A DNA stretch of 56,697 bases from CADEEN01 sp040384625 (GTDB lineage Bacteria > Pseudomonadota > Gammaproteobacteria > Burkholderiales > Burkholderiaceae_C): assembly GCA_040384625.1 (NCBI GenBank), contig JAZKIW010000105.1:1-56697 (forward strand), written 5' to 3'. The translations under genes and the position numbers were made by a program. The stretch's first letter is position 1; the number at the start of each line of letters is the position of its first letter. The notes beneath the pieces were generated by a model. The model did no database searches. It was not told the DNA's origin and saw only the letters and a program-made list of their open reading frames with translations. This document shows, piece after piece, positions 7,470 through 14,925 of the stretch.

Positions 7470-8945
7470 CTAGGCGGTGCCGCCGACAGTGAGCCCGTCG
7501 ATGCGCAGCGTCGGCTGGCCGACGCCGACCGGCACGCTCTGGCCTTCCTTGCCGCACGTGCCGACACCACTGTCGAGTTCGAGGTCGTTGCCGATCATCG
7601 AGACGCGGGTCAGGCTGTCGGGGCCGCTGCCGATCAGGGTCGCACCCTTGACCGGGTACTGGATCTTTCCGTTCTCGACCCAGAACGCCTCGCTGGCCGA
7701 GAACACGAACTTGCCGCTGGTGATGTCGACCTGACCGCCGCCGAAGTTGGTGGCATACAGCCCAGTCTTGAGGCTGGCGACGATCTCGTCCTTGCTGCGC
7801 GTGCCGGGCAGCATGTAGGTGTTGGTCATGCGCGGCATCGGCACATGGGCGTAGCTTTCGCGCCGCCCGTTGCCGGTCGGCTTGACACGCATCAAGCGCG
7901 CGTTCATCGCGTCTTGGATGTAACCCTTGAGGACACCATCCTCGATCAGCACCGTGCGCTGCGTGGCCTGGCCTTCGTCGTCAACGTTGAGGCTGCCGCG
8001 GCGGTCCGGCAATGTGCCGTCGTCGAGCACGGTCACGCCCTTGGCGGCCACGCGCTGGCCGACGCGTCCGCTGAAAGCCGAGGAACCCTTGCGGTTGAAG
8101 TCGCCTTCGAGGCCATGGCCGATGGCCTCGTGCAGCAGCACCCCCGGCCACCCCGGCCCGAGCACCACGGCCATCTCGCCGGCGGGCGCGGGGCGCGCCT
8201 CGAGGTTGGTCAGCGCCGCGTTGACGGCCTGGTCGACATAACGTTCGATCGCTGCGTCCTGGAAGTAGCCCAGGCCGAAGCGGCCGCCACCGCCTCCGGT
8301 ACCGACTTCGCGCCGCACGACGCCCGCGATGGTCTGCTCGGCGATCACGGTGACCGACAGGCGCACCAGGGGCCGCACATCGGCGGCGCGGGTTCCGTCG
8401 GCGCGGGCCACCAGGACCACGTCGTACTCGGCCGCCACGCCCGCCATGACCTGCACAATGCGCGGGTCCTTGCGGCGCGCCAGGCGCTCGACCTTCTCCA
8501 GCAGGGCCACCTTCTGCGTGCTGTCCAGGGTGCCGATCGGATCGGTCGGGCCATACAGCACGCGGCTCGGCGACACCGACGATTTCACGCCGACCTTGAT
8601 GCGCCGGCTCTGCCCGGCGGCGGCGATCGTGCGCACCGTGCGCGCGGCGTCCTGCAGCGCAGCCTCGGAGATGTCGTCGCTGTATGCGAAGGCGGTCTTC
8701 TCGCCGGCCACAGCGCGTACGCCGACGCCCTGGTCAATCGAGAAGCTGCCGCTCTTGACGATTCCCTCCTCCAGGCTCCAGCCCTCGTGGCGGGTGCTCT
8801 GGAAATACAGGTCGGCGTCGTCGACGCGGTGCGCCGCGATGGTCTGCAGGGCCGCGCTCAGGTGGGCGTCGGTGAGGCCGAAGGGCTCGAGCAACAGGGC
8901 CTGGGCTTGCGCCAGACGTTCGATCGTGGGTTCACGGGAAATCAT
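7470..8945 (-). CDS. tldD: Metalloprotease TldD
   Basis: 491 codons; E. coli TldD is 481. The zinc-binding HEAIGHGLEGD motif (HExxxH) lies near residue 269, with the family blocks DLYFQSTRHEGW, IDQGVGVRAV, YAHVPMPRMTNTYMLPGT, NFGGGQVDITSGKFVF and the C-terminal GVGQPTLRIDGLTVGGTA. TldD pairs with TldE/PmbA to degrade unfolded peptides and to mature microcin or PQQ-like peptides; tldE is not in this window. The ATG at 8945 is preferred over 8969 because it fits the family start and TACAAT (8952-8957) ends 6 nt before it, which suggests a leaderless mRNA. Read-through could enter the aroG leader. Confidence 0.96.
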   Translation of the reverse strand: MISREPTIERLAQAQALLLEPFGLTDAHLSAALQTIAAHRVDDADLYFQSTRHEGWSLEEGIVKSGSFSIDQGVGVRAVAGEKTAFAYSDDISEAALQDAARTVRTIAAAGQSRRIKVGVKSSVSPSRVLYGPTDPIGTLDSTQKVALLEKVERLARRKDPRIVQVMAGVAAEYDVVLVARADGTRAADVRPLVRLSVTVIAEQTIAGVVRREVGTGGGGGRFGLGYFQDAAIERYVDQAVNAALTNLEARPAPAGEMAVVLGPGWPGVLLHEAIGHGLEGDFNRKGSSAFSGRVGQRVAAKGVTVLDDGTLPDRRGSLNVDDEGQATQRTVLIEDGVLKGYIQDAMNARLMRVKPTGNGRRESYAHVPMPRMTNTYMLPGTRSKDEIVASLKTGLYATNFGGGQVDITSGKFVFSASEAFWVENGKIQYPVKGATLIGSGPDSLTRVSMIGNDLELDSGVGTCGKEGQSVPVGVGQPTLRIDGLTVGGTA

Positions 8946-8980
8946 GGCTTCATTGTAGGAGCGCGCCATTGGCCTTGCGT

Positions 8981-9928
8981 TCAGGCCTGGCCCGCCCCGC
9001 GCAAGGCCAGTGCACGCGCATAGAGCGCGTTGCGCGGTGCGCCACTCAACGTGGCGGCCAGGGCCACGGCTTGCTTGAGAGGCAATTCGGCCAGCAAGAC
9101 CGCGAGTGCGTGCTCGGCGGCCGGGTCGAGTGCGCCTTCTGCCTGCGCCTCAGGGCGCTGCGCGTGCAGCACCAGCACGAACTCGCCGCGCGAGCGGTTG
9201 GCATCGGCGGCCAACCAGGCCGGGGCCTGCGCAGCCTGCAGCGTCACCACGGTCTCGAACTGTTTGGTCAGTTCGCGGCCGAGGGTCAGACGGCGCTCGG
9301 GCATGGCCAGGGCGATGGCATCGAGCAGGGCCGCGATGCGGTGCGGCGCCTCGAACAGCACCAGGGCTTCGCTGCGCCGCGCGGCCAGGGCCGTCAGGGC
9401 GCTGTCGCGCTCGCCCGCCTTGGCCGGCGCGAAGCCGATGAAGGCAAAGCCCGTCGCCGCCGTGTCGCCGGCCACGCACAGGGCCGCCAGGACGCTACTG
9501 GGCCCCGGCACAGGCACGCTGCGGTGTCCCGCTGCCTGGGCGGCGGCCACCAGGGCGGCGCCCGGGTCCGACACCGCGGGCGTGCCAGCGTCGCTGATGT
9601 AGGCCACACGCTCGCCGCGGGCCAGCCGCTCGAGCACTTGCGCCGCCGCGCTGTGTTCGTTGTGCTGGTGCAGTGCCAGCAAGGGTTTGGACAGGCCCAG
9701 GTGGCCGAGCAGCGAACCGCCCACGCGCGTGTCCTCGCACGCCACCGCGTCGACCAGGCCCAGCACGTGCACCGCGCGCAGTGTCAGGTCGGCCAGGTTG
9801 CCGATCGGCGTGGCGACCACGTATAGCGTGCCGGCGGGATACTGCTGTGCACCGGCCGCAGCCGCGGCGGCCTGTTGGATGATCGCGGCGTCAGCGATGG
9901 AGGTGGCGACGATGTTCTCCCGCCGCAT
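8981..9928 (-). CDS. rsmI: 16S rRNA (cytidine-1402-2'-O)-methyltransferase RsmI
   Basis: 315 codons, slightly longer than E. coli RsmI (286) because of an Ala-rich N-terminal extension. It has the tetrapyrrole-methylase-fold motifs YVVATPIGNLADLTLRA, ACEDTR, YISDAGTPAVSDPG and PVPGPSSVLAAL, then FVLFEAPHRI and LGRELTKQFET. It 2'-O-methylates C1402 in the ribosomal P-site region. The start at 9928 overlaps the start of divergent yraN by 17 bp; a later start is possible because the first 25 residues are poorly conserved. The rsmI/yraN divergent pair is a conserved proteobacterial arrangement. Confidence 0.93.
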   Translation of the reverse strand: MRRENIVATSIADAAIIQQAAAAAAGAQQYPAGTLYVVATPIGNLADLTLRAVHVLGLVDAVACEDTRVGGSLLGHLGLSKPLLALHQHNEHSAAAQVLERLARGERVAYISDAGTPAVSDPGAALVAAAQAAGHRSVPVPGPSSVLAALCVAGDTAATGFAFIGFAPAKAGERDSALTALAARRSEALVLFEAPHRIAALLDAIALAMPERRLTLGRELTKQFETVVTLQAAQAPAWLAADANRSRGEFVLVLHAQRPEAQAEGALDPAAEHALAVLLAELPLKQAVALAATLSGAPRNALYARALALRGAGQA

Positions 9929-10301
9929 TGCGGCAACCGACAAGCAGCTCAGGGGCGACGCCGCCGAAGCACGCGCGCTCGCGCATCTGAAGCAGCACGG
10001 CCTGGCCCTGGTCGTGCGCAATTATCGGGTCGCTCGCGGACCGAACGCGCGCGGCGGCGAGGTCGACCTGATCCCGCGCGACCGCGATGGCACCCTGGTC
10101 TGCGTCGAGGTGCGCGTACGCGCGGACACGCGGCACGGCGGCGCAGCAGCGAGCATCGGCGCGGCCAAACGGGCCAGCCTGGTGCTCGCGGCGCGTCACC
10201 ATCTGCTGCGCTTTGCTGCGCCGCCGGCCGGTCGTTTCGACGTGGAGGCGACCGATGGGGAGCACCTGGAATGGCTGCGCGGCGCGTTCGACCCCGGCTG
10301 A
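9912..10301 (+). CDS. yraN: YraN/UPF0102 family endonuclease-like protein
   Basis: 129 codons from an ATG preceded by GGAGG. The short protein has the UPF0102 nuclease-like core: GDAAEARALAHLKQHGLALVVRNYR, then GGEVDLIPRD and VCVEVRVRA, which place Glu-Asp-Glu-x-Arg residues as in restriction-endonuclease folds, ending with RFDVEA. The family is often found next to rsmI and diaA and is linked to DNA processing, but no activity is proven. The in-frame extension upstream is antisense to rsmI and is rejected. In related genomes diaA normally follows directly; here three opposite-strand genes lie between. Confidence 0.9.
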   Translation: MFSRRIAATDKQLRGDAAEARALAHLKQHGLALVVRNYRVARGPNARGGEVDLIPRDRDGTLVCVEVRVRADTRHGGAAASIGAAKRASLVLAARHHLLRFAAPPAGRFDVEATDGEHLEWLRGAFDPG

Positions 10302-10310
10302 AGCGGCGAC

Positions 10311-10724
10311 TCAGGCAGGCGGCATCCTGTCGAATCTCGGCAAGGCCGGATCGAGGTGATCCCAGGCCTGGCCCCGCACTGCGTAGGTGACCACCTGCGG
10401 CTTGTAGCGGCCGGGGTCGTCGAGGCTCGCGGCATGGACGGTGAAGACATCGGGCATGGCGGCAAACGTCATGTAGACCGGGGAGCCGCAGGTTGGGCAG
10501 AACGCTCGGGTCTTCACGTTGCCGCTGTCGCCGACCAAGTCCCAATGCCGCGCCTGCCCGGTCTGCGTCACGCCGCGGCGGTCAAAGGTCAGGTACGACC
10601 CGTGCCCGGTGCCGCTCTTGCGTTGGCAGTCGAGGCACTGGCAGTGGTTCTGGAACAAGGGTTCGGCGCCAATCTCGAAGCGGATCGCGCCGCAGGCGCA
10701 TCCGCCGGTGTAGGCCTCGCTCAT
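10311..10724 (-). CDS. GFA family zinc-binding protein (formaldehyde-activating-enzyme-like)
   Basis: 137 codons with AGGAGAG before the ATG. It contains the CENP-V/GFA zinc pattern: C-x-C at residues 9 and 11, CxCxxC near 28-33 and FCPTCGSPVY near 74. Gfa itself binds glutathione and formaldehyde, but most family members have no known substrate. It is the last gene of a three-gene minus-strand set (ArsR regulator, SRPBCC protein, GFA protein) lying between yraN and diaA, with 39 bp to the SRPBCC gene. It is likely co-transcribed and de-repressed with the ArsR regulator. Confidence 0.88.
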   Translation of the reverse strand: MSEAYTGGCACGAIRFEIGAEPLFQNHCQCLDCQRKSGTGHGSYLTFDRRGVTQTGQARHWDLVGDSGNVKTRAFCPTCGSPVYMTFAAMPDVFTVHAASLDDPGRYKPQVVTYAVRGQAWDHLDPALPRFDRMPPA

Positions 10725-10763
10725 GTGTCTCTCCTGGTGGGAAATGCGATCCTGGCGATGACG

Positions 10764-11240
10764 TCAGTGCAGTTCACCGGCGATGCTGCCGATGCTCTGG
10801 ACCACCTTGGGCCAGCCGCCGCTCATGGTCTTGAAGGCCGAATCGTTCTTCGGCGTGACGAACCCGGAGTGCACCAGGCGCAGGCGGGTGCCGCCGTCGA
10901 CCAGGGTCAGGGTCCACGTGACGACGGTGTCAAGCGGTGAGCCATAGCCGACGTTGCCGGTGTCGCCGCTGCGCCATGCGTAGGCGAGGCGCTGGTTGGC
11001 AACGGCCTCCAGCACTTCGCACTGGATGACGCCATCCCAGGCGCCCGCCGGCTTCGTCTGGAACGTGAATCGTTTGCCCCGTACCGGCGCGAACCCGGTC
11101 GGCACCATCAGCCAGCGTCCGATCAGTTCGCCCGTGGTCAGCGCGCTCCAGATCGTCTCTGGCGCATGCGGGAAGACCTCGTCGACCACGATCTGCTGCA
11201 GATGGGCCGTCAGGTTGGTCTTCAGGTCAGTGTCGTTCAT
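10764..11240 (-). CDS. SRPBCC/AHSA1 domain protein
   Basis: 158 codons. START/Bet v1-like (AHSA1) fold: VVDEVFPHAPETIWSALT near the N-terminus, LIGRWLMVP, a GVIQCEVLEAVANQRLAYAW strand pair, and a C-terminal helix around GGWPKVVQSIGSIAG. These small hydrophobic-cavity proteins bind lipids or other nonpolar ligands; the ligand here is unknown. The start overlaps the ArsR regulator stop by 4 bp (ATGA), so translation is coupled. Pairs of ArsR regulator plus AHSA1 protein are a recurrent two-gene unit in bacteria. Confidence 0.9.
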   Translation of the reverse strand: MNDTDLKTNLTAHLQQIVVDEVFPHAPETIWSALTTGELIGRWLMVPTGFAPVRGKRFTFQTKPAGAWDGVIQCEVLEAVANQRLAYAWRSGDTGNVGYGSPLDTVVTWTLTLVDGGTRLRLVHSGFVTPKNDSAFKTMSGGWPKVVQSIGSIAGELH

Positions 11241-11566
11241 GGGTCGATGTCTTTCAGGAGGGTCCGCAGGTCGGCGAAGCGTTCGCGCCAGAACACGCCG
11301 TAATGGCTCATCCAGTCAACCAGTGGAGCAAGGCCCTTCTGTTCGACGCGGTAGTAGACGTTTCGTCCTTGGGCACGATCGGCGACCAAGCCGGCTTCCT
11401 TGAGCGAGCGCAGGTGCTGCGAGATGGCCGATTGCGTCACGCCGCTGCCCCGGGTCAGCTCGGCCACGGTGGTCTCGTCGGCGCGTGCGATCCGCTCGAA
11501 AACGGCGCGCCGGGTCGGGTCGGCCAGGGAGCGCATCACGGTGTCGAGCGGGGCGACCTGCAGCAT
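11237..11566 (-). CDS. ArsR family transcriptional regulator
   Basis: 109 codons from the third of three nearby ATGs (the others are at 11575 and 11572). A winged helix-turn-helix occupies about residues 10-85: SLADPTRRAVFERIA, TVAELTRGSGVTQSAISQHLRSLKEAGLV and GRNVYYRV. There are no clustered Cys/His residues of a classical metal sensor. The choice of 11566 rests on the promoter: the -10 box TAATAT (11574-11579) overlaps the first ATG and ends 7 nt before 11566, so the mRNA is probably leaderless. It is followed by the coupled SRPBCC gene and the GFA gene and is probably their autoregulated repressor. Confidence 0.88.
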   Translation of the reverse strand: MLQVAPLDTVMRSLADPTRRAVFERIARADETTVAELTRGSGVTQSAISQHLRSLKEAGLVADRAQGRNVYYRVEQKGLAPLVDWMSHYGVFWRERFADLRTLLKDIDP

Positions 11567-11573
11567 GATCATC

Positions 11574-11602
11574 ATATTAGCAATTGCTAACTAATTAGTC
11601 AA
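11574..11602 (-). promoter_or_regulatory. arsR-type promoter with palindromic operator
   Basis: On the minus strand TTGACT (11597-11602) and TAATAT (11574-11579) are separated by exactly 17 bp. A perfect 14-bp palindrome, TTAGCAATTGCTAA (11577-11590), fills the spacer and touches the -10; CTAATTAG (11591-11598) is a second small palindrome. The stretch is very AT-rich for this genome. This is the expected site of autorepression by the ArsR protein. Confidence 0.82.
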
Positions 11603-11672
11603 TGCTAATTGGAGTATGGGGTCGGTCCCAGTGAACCGAGCCGCCGCGGGCCGTGTCATATCATCCATGCCC

Positions 11673-12215
11673 ATGCTCGAACAGCGCATTCAGCAGCAGT
11701 TCTTCGAAAGCGCCGACCTGCTCTCGCAGACGGCCGAAGCCCTCTCCAAACCGATTGCCGATGCAGCCCAGACGCTGCTCGGCTGCATCACCGCGGGCGG
11801 CAAGCTCATGCTGTACGGCCATGGCGCTGCGTCGGCCCTGGCTCAGCACGGCGCGGCCCTGATGGTTGGGCGCTTCGAGCGCGAGCGGCCCGGCTTGGCG
11901 GCGATGGCCGTTGGCAGTGAGTTCGAGGTGCGGGCCCTCGGCTCGCCGGGCGACGTGCTGCTGACACTCAGCGCAGCCCCGCCGACGCCGGCCCTGTTGG
12001 CCGCGGTGCAGGCGGCGCAGGCCAAAGACATGACCGTGGTGGCACTGACCGGACGCGATGCCAGCGGCCTGCTCGAACACCTTGGCGAAACCGACGTGCA
12101 CATCGCCGTACCGCATGAACGCGCGGCACGGCTTCACGAAGCCCATACGCTGGTCTTGCACTGCCTGTGCGACGCGGTGGACTTGCAACTCTTGGGTGAA
12201 CAGGAACCGACATGA
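11673..12215 (+). CDS. diaA: DiaA-like SIS domain protein (phosphoheptose isomerase family)
   Basis: 180 codons. SIS-domain core: GGKLMLYGHGAASALAQH near residue 43, RFERERPGLAAM, GDVLLTLSA, MTVVALTGRD and the C-terminal HEAHTLVLHCLCDAVD. Conserved position between yraN and dolP supports DiaA (YraO), which binds DnaA and promotes timely replication initiation, over GmhA. Relative to E. coli DiaA from memory, about 20 residues are missing between AMAVGS and EFEVRALG. The ATG at 11673 fits the family N-terminus (MLEQRI); TATCAT ends 8 nt before it. ATG 11667 is an alternative. Confidence 0.82.
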   Translation: MLEQRIQQQFFESADLLSQTAEALSKPIADAAQTLLGCITAGGKLMLYGHGAASALAQHGAALMVGRFERERPGLAAMAVGSEFEVRALGSPGDVLLTLSAAPPTPALLAAVQAAQAKDMTVVALTGRDASGLLEHLGETDVHIAVPHERAARLHEAHTLVLHCLCDAVDLQLLGEQEPT

Positions 12216-12835
12216 ACATGATGAAGACGATCTCGCTGCTGAGGCGAGTCACCCTGGTGGCCGTCGCAGCGGGCACGCTCGGCGGCTGCGCCGCCCTGGT
12301 GGTCGGTGGGGCGGTCGGCACCGCGCTGTTGGCGGTCGATCGCCGCTCACCCGGCGTGCAGATCGAGGACCAGGCGATCGAGTTGAAGGCCGGGAACCGC
12401 ATCCGCGAATCGGTGGGCGAACGTGGCCATGTCAGCGCCACCAGCTACAACCGCATCCTGCTGCTCACCGGCGAGGTCGCCAGCGAGGCCGATCGCACGG
12501 CAATCGAGCAGAACGTGTCGCGCATCGAGAATCTGCGCTCGACGGTCAACGAACTGGCCGTGATGGGGGCCAGCTCGTTCACCGCGCGTTCCAATGACAC
12601 CGTGCTGACCAGCAAGGTCAAGGCCAGCTACCTCGATGCCAAGGATCTGCAGGCCAACGTGATCAAGGTCGTTACCGAGCGCGGCACGGTCTTCCTGATG
12701 GGCCGTGTCACCGAACGCGAAGCGACACGTGCCACCGACCTGGCGCGCGGCGTATCGGGCGTGCAGAAAGTGGTGCGGGTGTTCGAGATCCTGACCGAGG
12801 CCGAACTGGCGGCCCTGGGCGGCAACAGGAGCTGA
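12212..12835 (+). CDS. dolP: BON-domain outer-membrane lipoprotein DolP/YraP-like
   Basis: 207 codons, overlapping the diaA stop (ATGA). A lipoprotein signal peptide ends in LGGC with Cys26 as the lipidation site. Two BON domains follow (about 55-120 and 125-195): RIRESVGERGHVSATSYNRILLLTGEV and LTSKVKASYLDAKDLQANVIKVVTERGTVFLMGRV. DolP binds anionic phospholipids at the division site and supports outer-membrane integrity and BAM function. Gene order yraN-diaA-dolP matches E. coli yraN-yraO-yraP. Confidence 0.92.
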   Translation: MNMMKTISLLRRVTLVAVAAGTLGGCAALVVGGAVGTALLAVDRRSPGVQIEDQAIELKAGNRIRESVGERGHVSATSYNRILLLTGEVASEADRTAIEQNVSRIENLRSTVNELAVMGASSFTARSNDTVLTSKVKASYLDAKDLQANVIKVVTERGTVFLMGRVTEREATRATDLARGVSGVQKVVRVFEILTEAELAALGGNRS

Positions 12836-12848
12836 GGGCCGCCTCGCG

Positions 12849-13742
12849 CTAGCCCAGCCGCTTGATCAGGCTCGAGGTGTCCCAGCGCCGGCCGCCCATG
12901 GCCTGGACATCGGCGTAGAACTGGTCGATCAGGGCCGTGACCGGCAGTTTGGCGCCGTTGCGCCGCGCCTCGTCGAGCACCAGGCCGAGATCCTTGCGCA
13001 TCCAGTCGACCGCAAAGCCGAAGTCGAACTTGCCGTCGACCATCGTCGTGCCGCGGTTGTCCATCTGCCAGCTCTGCGCCGCACCCTTGCCGATCACCTC
13101 GAGAACCTGCTTCATGTCCAGGCCGGCCTTCTCGCCGAAGGCGATCGCCTCGGCCAGGCCCTGAACCACGCCGGCCACCGCGATCTGGTTCACCATCTTG
13201 GCCAGCTGACCGGCGCCCGACGGGCCGACCCGCGTCACCGCTTTGGCGAATGCCATCGCCACGGGCTGGACGGCAGCGAATGCGACGTCATCGCTGCCGC
13301 ACATCACCGTCAGAGTGCCATTGACGGCGCCGGCCTGTCCGCCCGATACCGGAGCATCGATGAAGGCCAGGCCGCGCGCCTGCGCCGCGGCGTCGAGTTC
13401 GCGCGCGACCGCGGCCGAGGCGGTGGTGTGGTCGACGAAGACCGCCCCTTGGGCCATGCCCGCAAAGGCGCCGTCGCTTCCTAAGGTCACGGAGCGCAGG
13501 TCATCGTCGTTGCCAACGCAGGCGAAGACGATGGCCGCGCCGACGGCCGCTTCGCGCGGCGTCGCTGCCGCACGACCCCCGAGCTCGGCGGTCCAGGCCC
13601 GCGCCTTGTCGGCGCTGCGGTTGTAGACCGTCACGCGGTGCCCTGCCCGTGCCAAGTGTCCGGCCATCGGGAAGCCCATCACGCCCAGGCCGAGAAAGGC
13701 GACGGTTCTGGGCTCGATCGGGAGGTAGGTCTTGGTACTCAT
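12849..13742 (-). CDS. NAD(P)-dependent beta-hydroxyacid dehydrogenase (HIBADH family)
   Basis: 297 codons. N-terminal Rossmann fold with FLGLGVMGFPMAGHLARAGH (residues 16-35), substrate-binding FIDAPVSGGQAGAVNGTL, and the catalytic-Lys block GQLAKMVNQIAVAGVVQGLAEA near 175-190; C-terminal helical domain with FDFGFAVDWMRKDLGL. The family includes 3-hydroxyisobutyrate, tartronate-semialdehyde and related reductases; the substrate is not decidable. CATACT ends 7 nt before the ATG inside an inverted repeat, so the message may be leaderless and regulated there. It lies 28 bp behind pilU on the same strand but is functionally unrelated. Confidence 0.88.
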   Translation of the reverse strand: MSTKTYLPIEPRTVAFLGLGVMGFPMAGHLARAGHRVTVYNRSADKARAWTAELGGRAAATPREAAVGAAIVFACVGNDDDLRSVTLGSDGAFAGMAQGAVFVDHTTASAAVARELDAAAQARGLAFIDAPVSGGQAGAVNGTLTVMCGSDDVAFAAVQPVAMAFAKAVTRVGPSGAGQLAKMVNQIAVAGVVQGLAEAIAFGEKAGLDMKQVLEVIGKGAAQSWQMDNRGTTMVDGKFDFGFAVDWMRKDLGLVLDEARRNGAKLPVTALIDQFYADVQAMGGRRWDTSSLIKRLG

Positions 13743-13760
13743 GCGGGCAAGTATGCCCGC
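13743..13760. repeat. Inverted repeat at the dehydrogenase start codon
   Basis: GCGGGCA and TGCCCGC form a perfect 7-bp inverted repeat with a 4-nt spacer, abutting the start codon at 13742. The -10-like CATACT overlaps its centre. It could be an operator or a weak hairpin after pilU; there is no U-run, so a terminator is unlikely. Confidence 0.55.
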
Positions 13761-13770
13761 ACGAATCGGC

Positions 13771-14907
13771 TCAGACGATCGTCAGATGCTCGGTGCCCGA
13801 AGCGAGGTCGGAGGAGCGTGCGCGCTGGCTGTTGAGCTTGATCTGCAGGCGCAGGTCGTTCACCGAATCGGCGTTGCGCAGCGCATCCTCGTAAGTGACC
13901 ATGTTCGTCTCGTAGAGGTCGAACAGCGACTGGTCGAAGGTCTGCATGCCCAGTTCGCGCGAGCGCTTCATCAGCTCCTTGATGTCACCCACCTCACCCT
14001 TGAAGATCATGTCCGAGACCAGCGGCGTGTTGAGCAGGATCTCGACCGCGGCGACGCGGCCCTTGCCCTCCTGGCGCGGCAGCAGTCGCTGCGAGATCAG
14101 CGCTTTCAGGTTCAGCGACAGGTCCATCAGCAACTGCGCCCGGCGTTCCTCGGGGAAGAAGTTGATGATCCGGTCCAGGGCCTGGTTCGAGCTGTTGGCG
14201 TGCAGGGTGGCCAGGCACAGGTGGCCGGTTTCGGCGAACGCGACGGCGTGCTCCATCGTCTCGCGGTCGCGGATCTCCCCCATCAGGATCACGTCCGGCG
14301 CCTGACGCAGCGTGTTCTTCAGCGCCGGTGCCCAGTCGTCGGTGTCGATGCCGACCTCGCGCTGGGTGACGATGCAGTTCTTGTGCGCATGCACGAACTC
14401 GACCGGGTCCTCGATCGTGATGATGTGGCCGTACGAGTTCTCGTTGCGGTAGTCGACCAGGCCGGCCAGCGAGGTGCTCTTGCCCGAGCCGGTGGCGCCG
14501 ACGAAGATCGTCAGGCCGCGCTTGGTCATCGCGATGTCCTTCAGGATCTGCGGCAGGCCCAGGCTGTCGATGGTCGGGATCTGCTGCGGGATCGTCCGCA
14601 TCACCAGGCCGACATGGCCCTGCTGAACGAAGGCATTGACGCGAAAGCGCCCGATGCCGGTCGGCGAGATCGCGAAGTTGCACTCCTTCGACTTTTCGAA
14701 TTCCGCCGCCTGCTTGTCGTTCATCACCGCGCGTGTCAGCGCCATGGTGTGCTGGCCGGTCAGCGGCTGCGGGCTGACCTTGGTGATCTTGCCGTCGACC
14801 TTGATGGCGGGCGGGAAGTCAGCCGTCAGGAACAGGTCCGAGCCGTTGCGGCTGATCATCAGCCGCAGCAGGTCGTTGACGAACTTGGAGGCCTGGTCGC
14901 GTTCCAT
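13771..14907 (-). CDS. pilU: Type IV pilus retraction ATPase PilU
   Basis: 378 codons. PilT/PilU-type secretion ATPase: N-terminal domain to about residue 110, Walker A GATGSGKST near 137, Asp box TIEDPVEFVHAH, Walker B VILMGEIRDRETM and the His box GHLCLATLHANS. The C-terminus is longer than PilT and carries the PilU-like FDLYETNMVTYEDAL segment followed by a Ser/Arg-rich tail. It is an accessory motor that works with PilT to retract type IV pili. The gene lies 18 bp behind pilT, forming the standard pilT-pilU operon divergent from yggS. Confidence 0.95.
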   Translation of the reverse strand: MERDQASKFVNDLLRLMISRNGSDLFLTADFPPAIKVDGKITKVSPQPLTGQHTMALTRAVMNDKQAAEFEKSKECNFAISPTGIGRFRVNAFVQQGHVGLVMRTIPQQIPTIDSLGLPQILKDIAMTKRGLTIFVGATGSGKSTSLAGLVDYRNENSYGHIITIEDPVEFVHAHKNCIVTQREVGIDTDDWAPALKNTLRQAPDVILMGEIRDRETMEHAVAFAETGHLCLATLHANSSNQALDRIINFFPEERRAQLLMDLSLNLKALISQRLLPRQEGKGRVAAVEILLNTPLVSDMIFKGEVGDIKELMKRSRELGMQTFDQSLFDLYETNMVTYEDALRNADSVNDLRLQIKLNSQRARSSDLASGTEHLTIV

Positions 14908-14925
14908 AACAGTCCTTGATTGCGG

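Noticed and set aside
7264..7470. Plain tldD terminator with no regulatory role
   Set aside because: The terminator lies downstream of an aromatic-rich leader ORF and can pair alternatively, which fits attenuation much better.
13732..14919. 395-codon plus-strand frame opposite pilU
   Set aside because: No recognisable domain; pilU on the other strand has all ATPase motifs.
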